Below are positions 1 to 11,727 of a stretch of DNA of 64,000 bases, one piece after another. Both the position numbers and the translations under genes were made by a program. Numbering within the stretch: the first letter of the stretch is position 1; every line of letters starts with the position of its first letter. The notes beneath the pieces are model-generated. The model was not told where the DNA came from. It worked only from the letters and a program-made list of their open reading frames with translations, and ran no database searches. Source of the stretch: Didymella arachidicola (taxonomy: Eukaryota; Ascomycota; Dothideomycetes; Pleosporales; Didymellaceae); contig CM049987.1 in the NCBI GenBank assembly GCA_016630955.3, positions 2,604,001 to 2,668,000 of the forward strand. Reading direction: 5' to 3'.

Positions 1-2
1 CC

Positions 3-245
3 CTGCGCGCCGCCAGCAGCAACAGCCGCCGCCCGGGGAAGCCCTCGCAGTCGCCCTCGCAGGTCCAGTCGCCCTCGCACCCGCACCCGCACCCACACCC
101 ACACCCACACTCCCCCTCGCACTCGCATCCGCAGGCGCCCTCGCCCGCGCCCTCACCCTCGCTCTCGCAGCCGCACTCGCACCCGCACTCGCACCCACAG
201 CACCCGCAGCACCCACACCAACAACCACAGCATGCCAGCCAGCCC
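3..245 (+). repeat. His-Pro/Ser-Pro codon repeat in the RasGAP N-terminus
   Basis: Repeated CAC-CC(G/A) and TCG-CAC/CCC units encode alternating His-Pro, Ser-Pro and Ser-His residues. It is coding and in frame with the RasGAP. The pyrimidine-rich strand bias also creates a long spurious minus-strand frame over the region. Confidence 0.7.
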
Positions 246-3200
246 GAGTCCTGGGTCGCCCCCGTGCCGGCCTCCGACATCCGCAGGCTCAAGGCCCTCA
301 TGCGCACCACCTGCGGCAAGATGCAGGGCTTGCTGGCCTTCCGCCGCGGCGAGGCCAACGCCTGGGCCCTGTCCTACTGCTACATCAACGACGAGGCTGG
401 CTCGCTGCTCTACGAGTCCAAAAACGACCCCGCCCTCAGCCGCACCCTCGTCCCCGACCTGCGCGGCTGCGTCGTCAAGAGCGCCTACGACGGCGAGGCC
501 TACACCGCCTACCTGCACGTCACCGTCCACAACTCCAAGATCGAGGTCCACCTGCGCCCCCCGACCCAGGACGAGTTCGACTCGTGGTTCGCCGCCCTGC
601 TGTGCTGGCAGCCCATGCGCCCCAAGGGCATCCAGAACCGCATGGCCAAGCCCCAGGCCCCCGTCGTCATCGAGCGCAGGCTGGCCGACAGCCGGCGCCA
701 CTCCGAGGTCTCGCTGCTCAAGGAGACGCCCAAGAAGGAGGCCCCCATCATCAAGGTCGGCAAGATGATCTACTGGGACACGAGCGTCACCTACAGCAAC
801 ACAGGCACCCCCAAGTCCACCACCGGCCGCCCCCAGGCCTACCGCGTCCAGAGCCACGGCTCGCGCCGCTGGAGACGCGTCTCTTGCACCCTGCGCGAGA
901 ACGGCGAGCTCAAGCTGTACTCCGACACCGACGTCACCCTCGTATCCACCGTCCAGCTCTCCCACCTGTCGCGCTGTGCCGTCCAGCGTCTCGATCCTTC
1001 CGTCTTGGACAACGAGTTCTGCATAGCCGTGTACCCCCAGTATACCGCCGCCTCTTCGTCCATCCCGCTGACACGCCCCGTCTTTCTGTCGCTCGAGTCT
1101 CGAGTCTTGTACGAGGTCTGGATCGTCCTCCTCCGCGCATTCACCGTCCCCCAGCTCTACGGGCCCAAGTCGGATACCCTGAACGAAGAAGGTCCTCTGT
1201 CGCCATCCTATGAAACCCAAGACATGTTTCGCATGGAAAAATCCCTCTTTGTAAGGGTCATGGAGGCGCGCTTGGTCCCCCCCGTCAGCCCCAAGGTCGC
1301 TGCTGGGGAAGGTCCCACACCGATACGGCCGACTTCATCCGCCACGACGAACCCAGGCGGATACCTCATCGAGGTCTTGTTGGATGGAGAGGCGCGCGCG
1401 CGGACCACTGCGAAGAACGAAGGCACCACGCCGTTCTGGAGAGAGGAGTTTGAATTCCTGGATCTGCCCGCACTTCACACAGCTTCCTTGCTGCTGAAGA
1501 AACGGCCGCCGAGCTTCAACCGGAACGACAAGAACATGTTCGAGAACGTCACGGGAAGCGACAACCCGTACGCTTCCGAAGGCGGATACGCTGGGATTTC
1601 GTTCGACCAGACCTTGGGCAAGACGGACATCTACCTCGACGACCTGGGGCCGAATCAAGAGCTGGAGAAGTGGTGGCCCTTGGTGAACATGTACGGTAAC
1701 AGCGTCGGCGAGGTGCTTGTGCGCGTCAGCAGCGAGGAGTGTGCCATCCTGATGGCCCGCGACTACTACCCCCTCTCAGAGCTGCTACATCGCTTCTCCA
1801 ACAGTCTGACCTTGCAGATTGCCCACATGGTACCCAACGAGCTCAAGAAGCTGTCCGAGTATCTGCTGAACATCTTCCAAGTATCTGGAGCAGCGTCCGA
1901 CTGGCTCTGCGCGCTTGTTGAAGAGGAGATTGACGGCACGCTGAAAGATTCGCGAGCAAGTCGGCTTCGGTTCAGCAAACGACTTGGATCAAGCGACTCG
2001 AACGAATCAGCGCTTGGCGTCCCATTTGGCTCCGCAAGCGATCGGGAAGTTTTTGTTCGTGATATGGGCGTCAACGCCAAGCTGGAGGCTAACCTGCTCT
2101 TCCGCGGCAACACTCTCCTTACTAAGTCTCTGGACTTACACATGAAGAGGCTGGGCAAGGAGTACCTGGAGGAGACGCTCTGCGAAAAGCTGCGGGAGAT
2201 TAACGAAAAGGACCCCGACTGCGAAGTCGATCCCAATCGAGTCTCATCCCAGCACGAGCTGGACCGCAACTGGAGGCGGCTTATCAATTGCACCGAAGAG
2301 GTCTGGCGAGTCATCTACAATTCGGTCCAGCGATGTCCCCAGGAGCTGCGAGTCATCTTCAGGCACATCAAGGCTTGTGCCGAAGACAGATACGGTGATT
2401 TTCTTCGTACTGTCAAGTATAGCAGTGTATCTGGATTCCTGTTCCTGCGATTTTTCGTACCGGCTGTGCTGAACCCGAAGTTGTTTGGCCTGCTCAGAGG
2501 TGCGTTCCCCTAACCTATCGCATCTCTCATGCTAATGTGCCACAGATCACCCCAAGGCAAAAGCGCGACGGACATTCACGTTGATTGCAAAGTCGCTGCA
2601 GGGCTTGGCAAACATGTCTTCTTTCGGCACAAAAGAAGCCTGGATGGAGCCCATGAACGCATTTCTCACCTCACATCGAACAGAGTTCAAGAAGTATCTG
2701 GACGACATTTGCTCGATATCGACCGCAAACACGCCAGCGCCGCCGATACCGCCGTCCTACAGCACGCCTATCGCCATCTTGCACCGCCTCCCTCCTACGT
2801 TCAAAGAAGGCTTCCCATCGCTCCCGTACTTGATCGATCATTCGCGCAACTTTGCCATGTTGATCAACCTGTGGCTTGAGAACACCACCAAGACCGCTCA
2901 CGAGATTCAAGCAAGTGACGGCGATCTTCTCCGATTTCATAACATTTGCGTGTCGCTCAGCGAGCGCACTAAAGACTGCTTGAATCGCGCTGAGCCTGCG
3001 GAACGTCCATCTTCTTCCCTGAGCGTCAAATGGGAGGAGTTGATCGAACAGCTCAATGGCGCGAACCTCGATGCTACCCGTGGTGCGATGACGAGGAGTC
3101 GCGGCGCCATCAAAGAAGAAGAGCTAGACGATATGCCGATCTCACCAGGAAATGGCACCAGCCATGAAGACTACTCCTCGTCGTCGGCTGCTACGACGCC

Positions 3201-3975
3201 GATCACCATGAGGCCACCACCGAAAACAAGACACCAACAGAACTCCAGCATATCAGCCTCTCACGCATCTCAGAGCTCGCTCAAGAGCAACAGCTCCCAG
3301 CAAATCTCCTACATCAACCCCTTTGCTAGCCGCGGAGGATACGCCCCGTCAGCCAACGACTCCATGACCACCTCCCAGTCCGCATCAGCATCCGCAAGCG
3401 CCTCCGCCTCGGCCGGCGAAGAGACACCCCCGGGGTCGAGCGACGGTCTGCACATGGCCCCTGCCCCCTCCTACCCACAGACGTACACCACTCCCTCCGG
3501 CTCGACCACCTCGTTCGGCCGCAGCAATCCCGCAGCCCCGATCAACACGTCGCGCCCCGAACTCATGTCCCCCCACGACTCGCACACGCGCACCGTGCGC
3601 CCAGAGCGCGACGAAAACAACGTCGCCGACATCACCAAAGAAGCCACCAACACCAGCGAGAACGGCAGCATGCACGAAGAATACACAATAGCCCTCCCCG
3701 CATTCAACTCCAGCTTGCCCGAAAAACTAAAAGACAAGGAGCGCAAAGAGCGCGGGCTGCGCGGCGTGCTGCCCTTCCAGCGCAAAAAGAAAGACAGGGA
3801 CAAGGATAAAGACCTTCGCGACGCCCAAAAAGACAAGGACAAAGACGACCGCAAGTCCAAACACCGCGCCCGCGACGAAAAGGGACTTATCGACCTCGTT
3901 GAGAAAGAGCGCAGGGGCGAGTACTCGATGGCTGGCGTGAGGAAAAAGGACAGGGATAAGGATGAGGAGTTCTGA
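3..3975 (+). CDS. Ras GTPase-activating protein, BUD2/CLA2-like (5' partial)
   Basis: The reading frame is open to the left window edge, so the true start lies outside; 1308 residues are visible. Exons are 3-2499 and 2546-3975 with a GT..AG intron 2500-2545. Order (residues from the visible start): a His/Pro/Ser-rich low-complexity stretch to about 80, a PH-like region about 275-385 (Arg-rich QAYRVQSHGSRRWRR segment), a C2-like region about 410-510, then a RasGAP domain. The GAP domain shows the arginine-finger block LFRGNTLLTKSLDLHMK and, just before the intron, FLRFFVPAVLNPKLFGLL; the splice rebuilds DHPKAKARRTFTLIAKSLQG. The tail is Ser-rich with a Ser-Ala run (about 3380-3415) and ends in a Lys/Asp/Arg-rich segment. 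The family stimulates GTP hydrolysis by small Ras-type GTPases; in yeast BUD2 acts on Rsr1/Bud1 in bud-site choice. Which GTPase is the target here is inference. Confidence 0.88.
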
Positions 3976-4728
3976 CTACATGGCTGGTTTAAAGAGCAGG
4001 CGAGGGATAGACATGAGAGAGAGGGTCAGGAGGTTAGGAGGAGGAAGAGTGAGGGCGAGCTGCTTAGTAGTGTGGGGAGGGAGAAGTGACGAGTTACTCA
4101 TCAAATGCCATACCGGCATCTACACGGCGGTGGGTCCCGCGCATAAAGCGCAAAAAGTGGCCCACGAAAAAGCGCGCCGCTGCCTTGACGCTAGCTAGCT
4201 CCCCCTTCCTCGCAGTTCACATCTACATGTGCCGTGGGTGGGTGTTTGGATACCATACCATATTTCTTTTCTCTACTTGGATAGATCACGACGGTCGGGC
4301 GGCATTTTGGCAGGATTTCATGCATGGTTGCACTGCATTTCCATGGCGGAGGGAGGCAAGGAAGGAAGTGTAGCATTTATAGCGTAACATCACATTACCA
4401 TGAGATTGACATGGCGTATCGTATTGGTGATTATTGCTTTGGGATGGACGGATCAATGCTCTGGGGTTCCGCGGGGCCGGACGCAGAGAAGGCGTGGTCT
4501 TTGCTTCAAGACTGAAAGATGGAAAGAGTCCATGTGCTCGATTCTTGCGCTCGAGTCCCAACCATGTCAACCCGGCGCGAACACACGTCCGTCTTGCTCC
4601 CGGAAATCGCTGCGTCGGAGCATGGTGCACACAGACCCTGGGTATCTATCATACACTCCCTAGAGGCAACACACCACATACCCACACCCATACGTAAACC
4701 ATTCCCCCCCCCCCCCCCTCGCATCATC
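3976..4728. other. Intergenic, with C15 tract and AC-rich segment
   Basis: This is the 3' flank of the RasGAP. No frame here has convincing coding character. It holds a run of 15 C at 4704-4718 and an AC-rich low-complexity stretch around 4670-4790. No RNA gene was seen. Confidence 0.5.
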
Positions 4729-5080
4729 TCACCGACACAAACACCCACACAAACACCCCCAACAACATACAAAATCACTCCACCGCATCACCCAATCACA
4801 CACCCCGCCCTGGCAGCTACACCTCGGAACCCGCCAAGCGCACCACGAATCCTCCTTTCTCGCGTGCTTGACATCCTGCTCCGTCTCTGCGATCTGCGTG
4901 TGCCACGCCATCGGGTGCTGGGGCTGGGGCTGTGATGCGGAGGCTGGGTGTGTTAGATGGGACGTAGCAAAGCGCTTGGGTGAAGAGCGGAGAGATGCGT
5001 CGAAGGGGGGGGGGCGTACGCTGTTGTGCGGGGTAAAAAGTGTCCAGATCCTGGCCGACGGGCGCGTACTGTCCTGCCAT
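4729..5080 (-). CDS. Small protein with Gln/Pro-rich N-terminus and Cys-rich tail, unknown
   Basis: I do not recognise this gene. An ATG at 5080 opens a 61-nt exon (5080-5020). A canonical intron 5019-4944 (GTACGC donor, CATCTAAC branch, ACCCAG acceptor) contains a C10 tract. Exon 2 (4943-4729) continues in phase to give 91 residues: start MAGQYAPVGQDLDTFYPAQQ, then a Gln/Pro-rich stretch, a charged middle (IAETEQDVKHARKEDSWCAW), and a tail with about nine cysteines. Read without splicing, exon 1 runs into a different frame, so the join supports a real gene. The Cys-rich end is encoded by G/T-rich low-complexity DNA and may instead be spliced or untranslated; the 3' end is uncertain. A small Cys-rich membrane-associated protein is possible but unproven. 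Confidence 0.4.
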
Positions 5081-5567
5081 TGTCTCTCTATAGTAGGTAT
5101 GAATTGACTCTGTGGATTTCTGGTAGGAGCTTGGCTCTCAGCTTTCGAGTCGAGTGACCCAAGTGCGGTGGTGCAGTTTTGAGTTTCGACGAAATGAAGG
5201 GACCTGCAGAAACAGGCGTGAACGCTTTCTGGTGTTATTATAGTCGAGCTTGTGTCATGAGATGCATTTTCGATTTCGTGGAATTGAGGCTTGGTTCAAG
5301 GCGTCCAGCCCACCCCCGGTGAGGCTGCGAGCACGGCCATGGATGTGGGCACGCAGGCTGTAGGAGTGGAGCCCGGGCGTTTGCCGAATCCTTCGGGCCT
5401 TGGGTACACCATAATTAGCTGGAAAGAAGCATTGACATTCATGGGCCCATTGTAGGCTGAATCTGATGTTTTGGAGTCATGAAGGGTCAAAATACAAATC
5501 GTCGTCAAATGGCGTCCTCGATGTAACACGCCGCCGGCATCCCGCTCACTTCCAGGAAAGTTAAGCC
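5081..5567. other. Intergenic between the small gene and cyclophilin-40
   Basis: This would hold the upstream region of the small minus-strand gene and the 3' flank of the cyclophilin-40 gene. I see no further gene or notable repeat. Confidence 0.4.
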
Positions 5568-6884
5568 CTAGAAGTTGAATGCGTTTGCGTAGGCCTTCTT
5601 CTCCTTCTCTTTCCTTGCCTGCACCTTCTTCTTGACCAAGTCTAGCTCCTTCACGATGGCTGCATCGCCTGGTGCATACTTGATCGCCTCGTTCAGATCC
5701 GCCAACGCATCTTCCTCGTTCTTCTTGCCAACCTTCGCAGTGGCTCTCCTGAAATATGCCTTGGCAAGATCCTTTTCTGTGATGCCCTCGATCTCAAGCG
5801 CCTTTGTTGCGCTCTCAGCCGCCTCGTTGTACTGGCTCGTCTTGTTCTGGAGTAGAGCAAGATTGGAGTAGACGGTGATCTTGAGCGCCTGAAGGCCCTT
5901 CCAAATCTCAGGAGGGTCGTTGTCCTGCGGCGCAGGGATCTCGTGTAGGTAGCGGAGCGACTTTTCGTACTTCTTGATGCCGAGGTTCAGGTCCTGCTTC
6001 TTGAAGGCGGTATTGCCCATATCCTTGAGCTCGGTCGCGATCTTCAAGATTTGTGCACCCTGCCACTCCTCCTCTCCCTGCAACTGATCCTCAGGGAAGT
6101 CTTCGTACGGGTCGCCGGTGACGTCGGGGGTCTTCTCGGTCGCCTTCTGGTAGTCGTCGCCCGTGAGCTCACCGCAGTCTGCTCCTGATTAGCTCACGAT
6201 CCAGCTTCGGTCCCATATTGGCAGCTTACCAATGATAGTAGCGTCGTGCCATGGCTTGTCGCCGCTCTGAGTCTTCAGATTCTCGATCTGACGCACGATG
6301 CTCTTGCCGTTGATGACCTCACCGTAGACTACGTGCTTCTTGTCGAGATGGGGTGTGGGAACGGTGGTGACGAAGAACTGCGAGCCGTTTGTGCCTGTCT
6401 CGTTTTAGTGGACATTGCGCAAGAATCCGCTTCATTGGCCTCACCTGGTCCCGCGTTGGCCATACTCAGCAGGAACGGCTTGTCGTGGATCTTCTCAAAG
6501 TTCTCGTCCTCGAACTTCTCGCCGTAGATGCTCTCACCACCCGTGCCGTTGCCTTCTGTGAAATCACCGCCTTGAATCATGAAGCCCTTAATAACGCGGT
6601 GGAAGCCCGAGCCCTTGTAGTGCAGAGGCTTGCCAGCCTTGCCGACGCCTTTCTCGCCCGTGCATAGTGCGCGAAAGTTCTCGGCGGTCTTGGGGACGAT
6701 GTCGTTGTACTGAGTAATCAGTGGTTGTCTGCGTGTGAATGACTAGTAGAAGCTTACGAGCTCAAAAGCAATGCGACCAGCTTTCACGCCGCCAATGGCA
6801 ATGTCGAAGAAGCAGCGAGTGCGCTCTGGAAAGTGTCAACGCAATTGTGTCTGAAAGCGGTGACGATTGCTTACTGTCAGCCAT
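5568..6884 (-). CDS. CPR6: Peptidyl-prolyl cis-trans isomerase D (cyclophilin-40), TPR type
   Basis: Five exons (6884-6875, 6825-6758, 6709-6445, 6394-6230, 6184-5568) encode 374 residues, the usual Cyp40 size. The first exon is only 10 nt (Met-Ala-Asp plus one base). Residues to about 170 form the cyclophilin domain: CFFDIAIGG, FHRVIKGFMIQGGDFTEGNG, the SMANAGPGTNGSQFFVTT active-site block, and HVVYGEVINGKSIV. The C-terminal half carries three TPR-like helix pairs (KDMGNTAFKKQDLNLGIKKY, YSNLALLQNKTSQYNEAAES, KAYFRRATAKVGKKNEEDAL) and ends in a Lys-rich helix. Members of this family isomerise X-Pro bonds and dock through the TPRs to the C-terminal EEVD of Hsp90 in the cytosol. The gene symbol is by analogy with yeast. 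Confidence 0.93.
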
Positions 6885-7450
6885 GCTGATTTCTCAATCG
6901 CAAGAATAGGTATAGGAAGTCAGAAGGTATGCAATCGAAAGAGTGCGGCAGTGGCAATTGCAAACTTTGAAATTGTCAAGTAGATATGTTGTGCTGGGTG
7001 AGGGTGAAGAAAAGCTCCGGTCAAGGAAGCTCTAGAAAGTTCGACGAAGCTGTGCAGCCTTCCCGCCCCGCGCAAGCGCGTGCTGCCTTGCAGCAGGTGC
7101 GACCGTCCATTGAAACCAGCAGGGCGGTAAGTCCAAGCTGAAGCTCATCTGTGCGTATTGCAGGGATTAGTATTAGCTTTCTATCCATAAAAGGTTGTCT
7201 ATTATTTCCTGTAAACAACAACATTCATTTGGTGAGGGGCAACGAGGGGCATCAACAAAGTGACCGTGCTCAGCAAGGCTGACGGGGATCTTTTCAGGTG
7301 ATCGTAACACAGGGGATGCTGCTCCCCTTTTGGGGAAGGCTGTTTTCGTAATACAATGAGGAATGATTAATGCGGACGCCAATGCTAACCAGGTATATAT
7401 ATGCAAAACCAACAGACCATAGGCGATATCCCTACAACACAACTCGTCGC
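6885..7450. other. Intergenic, cyclophilin-40 promoter and IFRD 3' flank
   Basis: About 570 bp upstream of the cyclophilin-40 start and downstream of the IFRD-family stop. No additional gene seen; small open frames lack splice or codon support. Confidence 0.4.
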
Positions 7451-8948
7451 TCACCAGCTCTTACCCCTGCCCATAGAGAAAGGCAAGGCTGACGATACAA
7501 CTTCATTCTGCTCATAGTGATACGCAAAACCTCCTTGAAGTGTCCTGCGAAGTGCATTGAGGCGCAAGAGCTTCCACCACTTATCGATCGGGACTTCAAG
7601 ATTGCGGTTGATTCTGACCTTCATGCGGCCAGCGCCATATGCTCGTCCGCTTTCTTGGTCGATCGCCGTGGAATACCCAGGTCCGCGTGACGGCTTCTCG
7701 ACCGAATTGCGGATCTCTGTGAAACCAGAATGCAATGTCTTGCGGTCCTTTTTCGAGATTCTTCTGGAAGAAACCTTCGCCAGTTCGTCCAGTATCTGCA
7801 GCAGCTTGGGCTGGTTGCGGTAGACTTGGTAACGCTTGATGAGCTTCTCGCCGCCTTTCGTGTACTCCGGATCATCCTCATCTTCAGGTTGCTGATCGAC
7901 CGCTTCATCTTCCTCTTGCTCTGTATATGACTTCTCGTACAGCAGAGCAATGTTCTCACCCGCAGCGATCTGCACATTCGCATCGGAGCTCTCGAGCTGG
8001 TCCACAAAAGCTTCTACAGCAGCCTCTGTCTCTTCTTCGAGGTCGTCGATGTCTGTTGCGAGCAACCCCCAATTCTCGAGTGCGGCTGTGACGATATTGC
8101 CGTTGTCCTGCGCGTCTACTGAGGCGCCATCTGAATCTACAATTTCCAGGAAGAACGTCATGTTGTCCTTGATCTCATCTTCGCCTGCGCCACCAAAGAA
8201 CGTTGCCAGTCCAAGACAGTGTATCGCGTTGACCTGGATCTCAACAGATTCCGATTGAATTGCTCTTTTCAGTTCGGTTGAGACATCTTCGTAGACGTCT
8301 CCAGTGTCGAGAGTAACAACAGTCGCAGCAAGTGCTATGAAGGATTAATGAGTTGGTCTGCCAAGGGGGTCCTACGTTCGTACCTTTAAGTGCTTTTACA
8401 GCTTCGCGCTCAGTAGTCTCCTGTCTAACGCTACGGAGCATAGACTGCAGCAGCTCTCTGATATGAGGCTCGATCTCCTCGTTCGCGTAGCGCGCCATGA
8501 GGATATGCGCATATGCGGCGAAGCTCTCGGTGCGGCCCTCGGTCGTGCTGCGCTTCAGATTGGTAATCTGTTCGATGCGAACGTTGAGTTCAGACCTCCA
8601 CTGCTCCTCAGATATATGCACATCTTCGCCGTTGAGTAGCTCGTCAATCGAGTTGGTGCTAGGAACGGCAATGTTAGCGCGTTGTGCACGTAGCGGGCAA
8701 TGATGTCACTCTGCGAACGGCCATGTGGGGAAACAACAAAAAGCTGTGGGAACGGTCAAAACTCACCTCCAGGCGGTGTCATCGCTGAGATAGCCGGTGT
8801 CGTCACCGTCGTCTGAAGGTGCTCGGCTTGCGGTGCGGCTGGCAGTGCGCGAGCCGGCAACTGAGGAGGCGCCCGACTGGATCTTTGTGCGCGCTTTGCG
8901 CGACATAGTTTTGTGGCTTTCGAGAGCCTGCTTGCGAAGGTCGCGCAT
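7451..8948 (-). CDS. Interferon-related developmental regulator (IFRD) family protein
   Basis: Three exons (8948-8767, 8658-8384, 8334-7451) give 446 residues. The start MRDLRKQALESHKT is the first ATG of the frame. A Ser/Thr/Arg-rich N-terminus with SRTASRTASRAPSDDGDD is followed by the IFRD repeat region (WRSELNVRIEQITNLKRSTTEGRTES, then LATFFGG and VTAALENWGLLATDIDD) and by the C-terminal block typical of the family, GESGRAYGAGRMKVRI-like with WWKLLRLNALRRTLQGGFAYHY. Known members act in transcription control, and IFRD1/2 have been linked to translation-inactive ribosomes in animals. The fungal role is not established, so only the family is asserted. Confidence 0.9.
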
Positions 8949-10833
8949 GGTTGCTGAAGAGACTGCTGTAAGAGCAGATTTCGGTGGATATGTGGGTATA
9001 GGTGCTGTCGTCAGCACTCTTGCTGAGTTGGGGATTGGGTGGCTCGACTATGCGGGGGACCGGAGGTAAGGTGGGAGGAATTATTGCAAGGGTAGGTCAG
9101 TCGAGTATTGATATATGTGAGGTTTATACGACATGAGTCACAGCCGTGGCGATAACTGCAGGAGGAATATTCGTAGGAGCAATGATAGGTTGCACGATGT
9201 TGAAGAGGCCTCCGTCCGTGGTTGCGCTGCCTGGAGGGCATGTGGCGCTAGTGTGAATAACTCTCACCTGCACACGTCATCGGCCGTTCATGCTCGACAA
9301 ACCTCCGCAAGTGACAGTTTCGTGTCTCCGGGTTGCTTTAACGTATGTTTCGTGGAGATGCCTCGGTTTGTCTTGCTGTACCCAAGGTGACTGTTGTCTG
9401 AGTCGCCTGCTGGGTCCCCATGGAATTCCCCTCCATATGTCATTCATGCCGGTTTACGATGTATGCAGTACGACTTCGATTGAACTCATACAATGACGGT
9501 TCTTGGGATAGCTCAACTAGGCTAAGAGATGCTATTCCGATATCCTTTACTGATCCCTCGTATCATGGGCGTCACATAGCTACCTGAGCTCTATATAACA
9601 TGTCTCGCATGCTTATACAGCCCGGATTGAAATGTTGGCCCGGATACGATGGCTGTAGTTGTAGCCACTGTGTAGGAACCAGACTGAATTTGATTTTGCA
9701 TAGCCTCCAGGACGACAAGAGGGCATCTAAAAGCCTTTGTGAAGACAAAAGTAACGGATGATGCAGAAAAAGCAGTGCGCTTTGAAGCAAAAACAGGCGG
9801 ATAAACAAACAGCACCGCAATATGATAGCGAATCCGAAAGCGACTGACCTAGCCTTATGCCCTAATTCCAGCCCCGGACTTTCACCAGCCCATCTCTTGC
9901 TCCACTCCCGCCGCACCTCACTCCGTCAAAACCTACCACACCACCGTTGACCTTCTACTATGTACTGCCGGCGCACACAGCAGACCTAAGTCTCGAACAC
10001 AGCGATATGGTATTGCTCGTCTTCAAACATAAGAAGCAAACTCAATCGGAAGAGATTATCGAAGTCCTGCGTGCACGCGGTCCTACACCCGCAGTTCCGA
10101 TGCACGTCAGATTGCAAATCTCGGCCGTCTTCCACGTCGCATAATGGGACAAAATTGCTCACGGTGAATTTCCGGCGCTTCAACAAGGCCTCGGACCGCC
10201 GTCTGCCAGCCAGCCTTATCAATACAGTGCAGCTTGTCGCTGTTCACAGCCGGGCAATTGTGCCGTGGCTCAAAGACTATTTTCGTAGCAACCCGTGGTG
10301 CCAAGGTGAAATCGTTGTGTACGGCGGAAAATGAAATCTGCGATTGGTTTGTGATCCGCGGAAGGGAAGCCCGAGGGTGGCGATGGCATTGTAATATTGA
10401 GGGATGAGGAGATCATGGAGCAATCGTGCGAATCACACGGACTGCGGACACAGCAAATTTCTAATCATGTATTAGGTGCAAGTGGAGTGCTGACAGAAGC
10501 GCAGGGTCAAAGTCTATGATGATCTGTCTTGGTAAGCATGTCTGAAGTCGAATGCACGTTAGTTTGCATAGGCACGAAAATGAAAGTGACAAGCATGTAT
10601 GTACGCTTTTGGTCAGCACCGAACGCTGGCCAGAAGGGCAGAGTATCCGAAGATATAGGAGGTGGTGAAACTTCAGCTGTGCCCTAGCTGTGATAGCACT
10701 GTGACTCTGGAGCTGAATATATTTCGAAGCGGGGCCGGCTTTTGCAAGGTGAGGGACAAAGTTGACAATCACTACAAGGGGTTTGAGCTTGGTTTCTTGA
10801 TCCTACCTAAATTCTCTCTGCCAGCAAAGAAAT
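8949..10833. other. Gene-poor stretch, no supported gene
   Basis: Roughly 1.9 kb between the IFRD-family start and the C2H2 gene stop. Open frames are short, start at non-ATG codons or lack splice support, and none shows a family motif. No tRNA-like fold or clear repeat was noticed by eye. Confidence 0.4.
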
Positions 10834-11727
10834 TCATCCGCTCTTTCTCCAACTTCCTTCCCCTCCTATATCTTCCGGCCACCCATATGGGAAAGCACTT
10901 CTCTCGCCCGCCTTCCGTTTCGGCACATCAATCTTATGAAAGTTCCGTAAATGCTCCGTGAGATGGTCTCTCCTCGTGAAGCCTTTGTCTCCAACTCGTG
11001 AGCAGTGCGGTATCGTGCAGGGATACTCGGGAGTGCCCAATCCGTGAACAGTAGCTTGGTGCCGCTGCAGATCGGCTAGTCGGGTAAAATGTGCGGATGA
11101 AGTGCAGTGGGCGACATCGCAGGTCCATGTCCTGGAGGTAGTTAGTGACTATGATTGGACAATGAGCATTACATGAGGGATACTCGTTGGCAGTGGGAGT
11201 GGTGTGTACTTGGTTCTACTGCTGCCTCTGCTCAAGGTTAGTGATTGCCTTCGAAATGAGCCTGCGCACGTTGCATGGTCCTAGCTACTTACGTCGTTGG
11301 ACTCTGATTTTGATCTTGGGGGTGATACTGCGCTGGACTTTGAGGTAGTTCATAGGCAATCGATCGCGCTGGCCACTGGGTCGCAGGGTCCTTGTAGCCG
11401 AGGGATACATCGAAGCTTTGTTGGTAAGTGTCCCGGAGTATTGTGATGGGTTGGGGAATAGCTTGTGGCGACGATCGTATCACTGGCGGAGCAACCGGCT
11501 GTGGGTAGAACTCTGACACGATTTGATACGGCTGAGGTGGGTAGAAGTGGTGCCGCGCAAAGTACTGATTCAACTGTGTCTGTGTGTATTGTGGCACTGC
11601 AGGGTGGGCCGTCGTCTGTGCTGAATTTTCGCTTTGCTCTGAGTAGAATGACGGATACTGAGGGCACAGTCAGCCGGCTTTCAGGCGTCGCGATGCGCGG
11701 TGAGGGTCATACCCCGTAGACAGACAT
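10834..11727 (-). CDS. Small C2H2 zinc-finger protein with Gln/Pro-rich N-terminus
   Basis: Three exons (11727-11713, 11657-11293, 11131-10834) join to 225 residues. Exon 1 is 15 nt (MSVYG) before a 55-nt intron; exon 2 reads YPSFYSEQSENSAQTT and then Gln/Pro/Tyr-rich sequence. The 161-nt second intron (GTAAGT donor, CTCCAG acceptor) leads into two fingers: CDVAHC..HQATVH (C-x4-C-x12-H-x4-H) and CTIPHC..HLRNFH of similar form with an insertion before the helix. The tail is basic then Gly-rich. This layout fits a fungal transcription-factor-like nucleic-acid-binding protein; no target or pathway can be inferred. The second intron was chosen because it alone keeps frame into the first finger. 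Confidence 0.7.

Noticed and set aside
153..1220. 355-codon minus-strand frame opposite the RasGAP
   Set aside because: Gly/Ala/Val/Leu-biased shadow of the GC-rich coding strand; it lacks motifs, while the plus strand has clear PH/C2/GAP sequence.
5005..5014. Apparent frameshift at a C10 tract in the small minus-strand gene
   Set aside because: A canonical intron (5019-4944) removes the tract and keeps the frame, so no frameshift is needed.
11136..11290. Extra middle exon in the C2H2 gene intron
   Set aside because: A segment with acceptor and donor-like ends exists, but including it breaks the frame into the first zinc finger.
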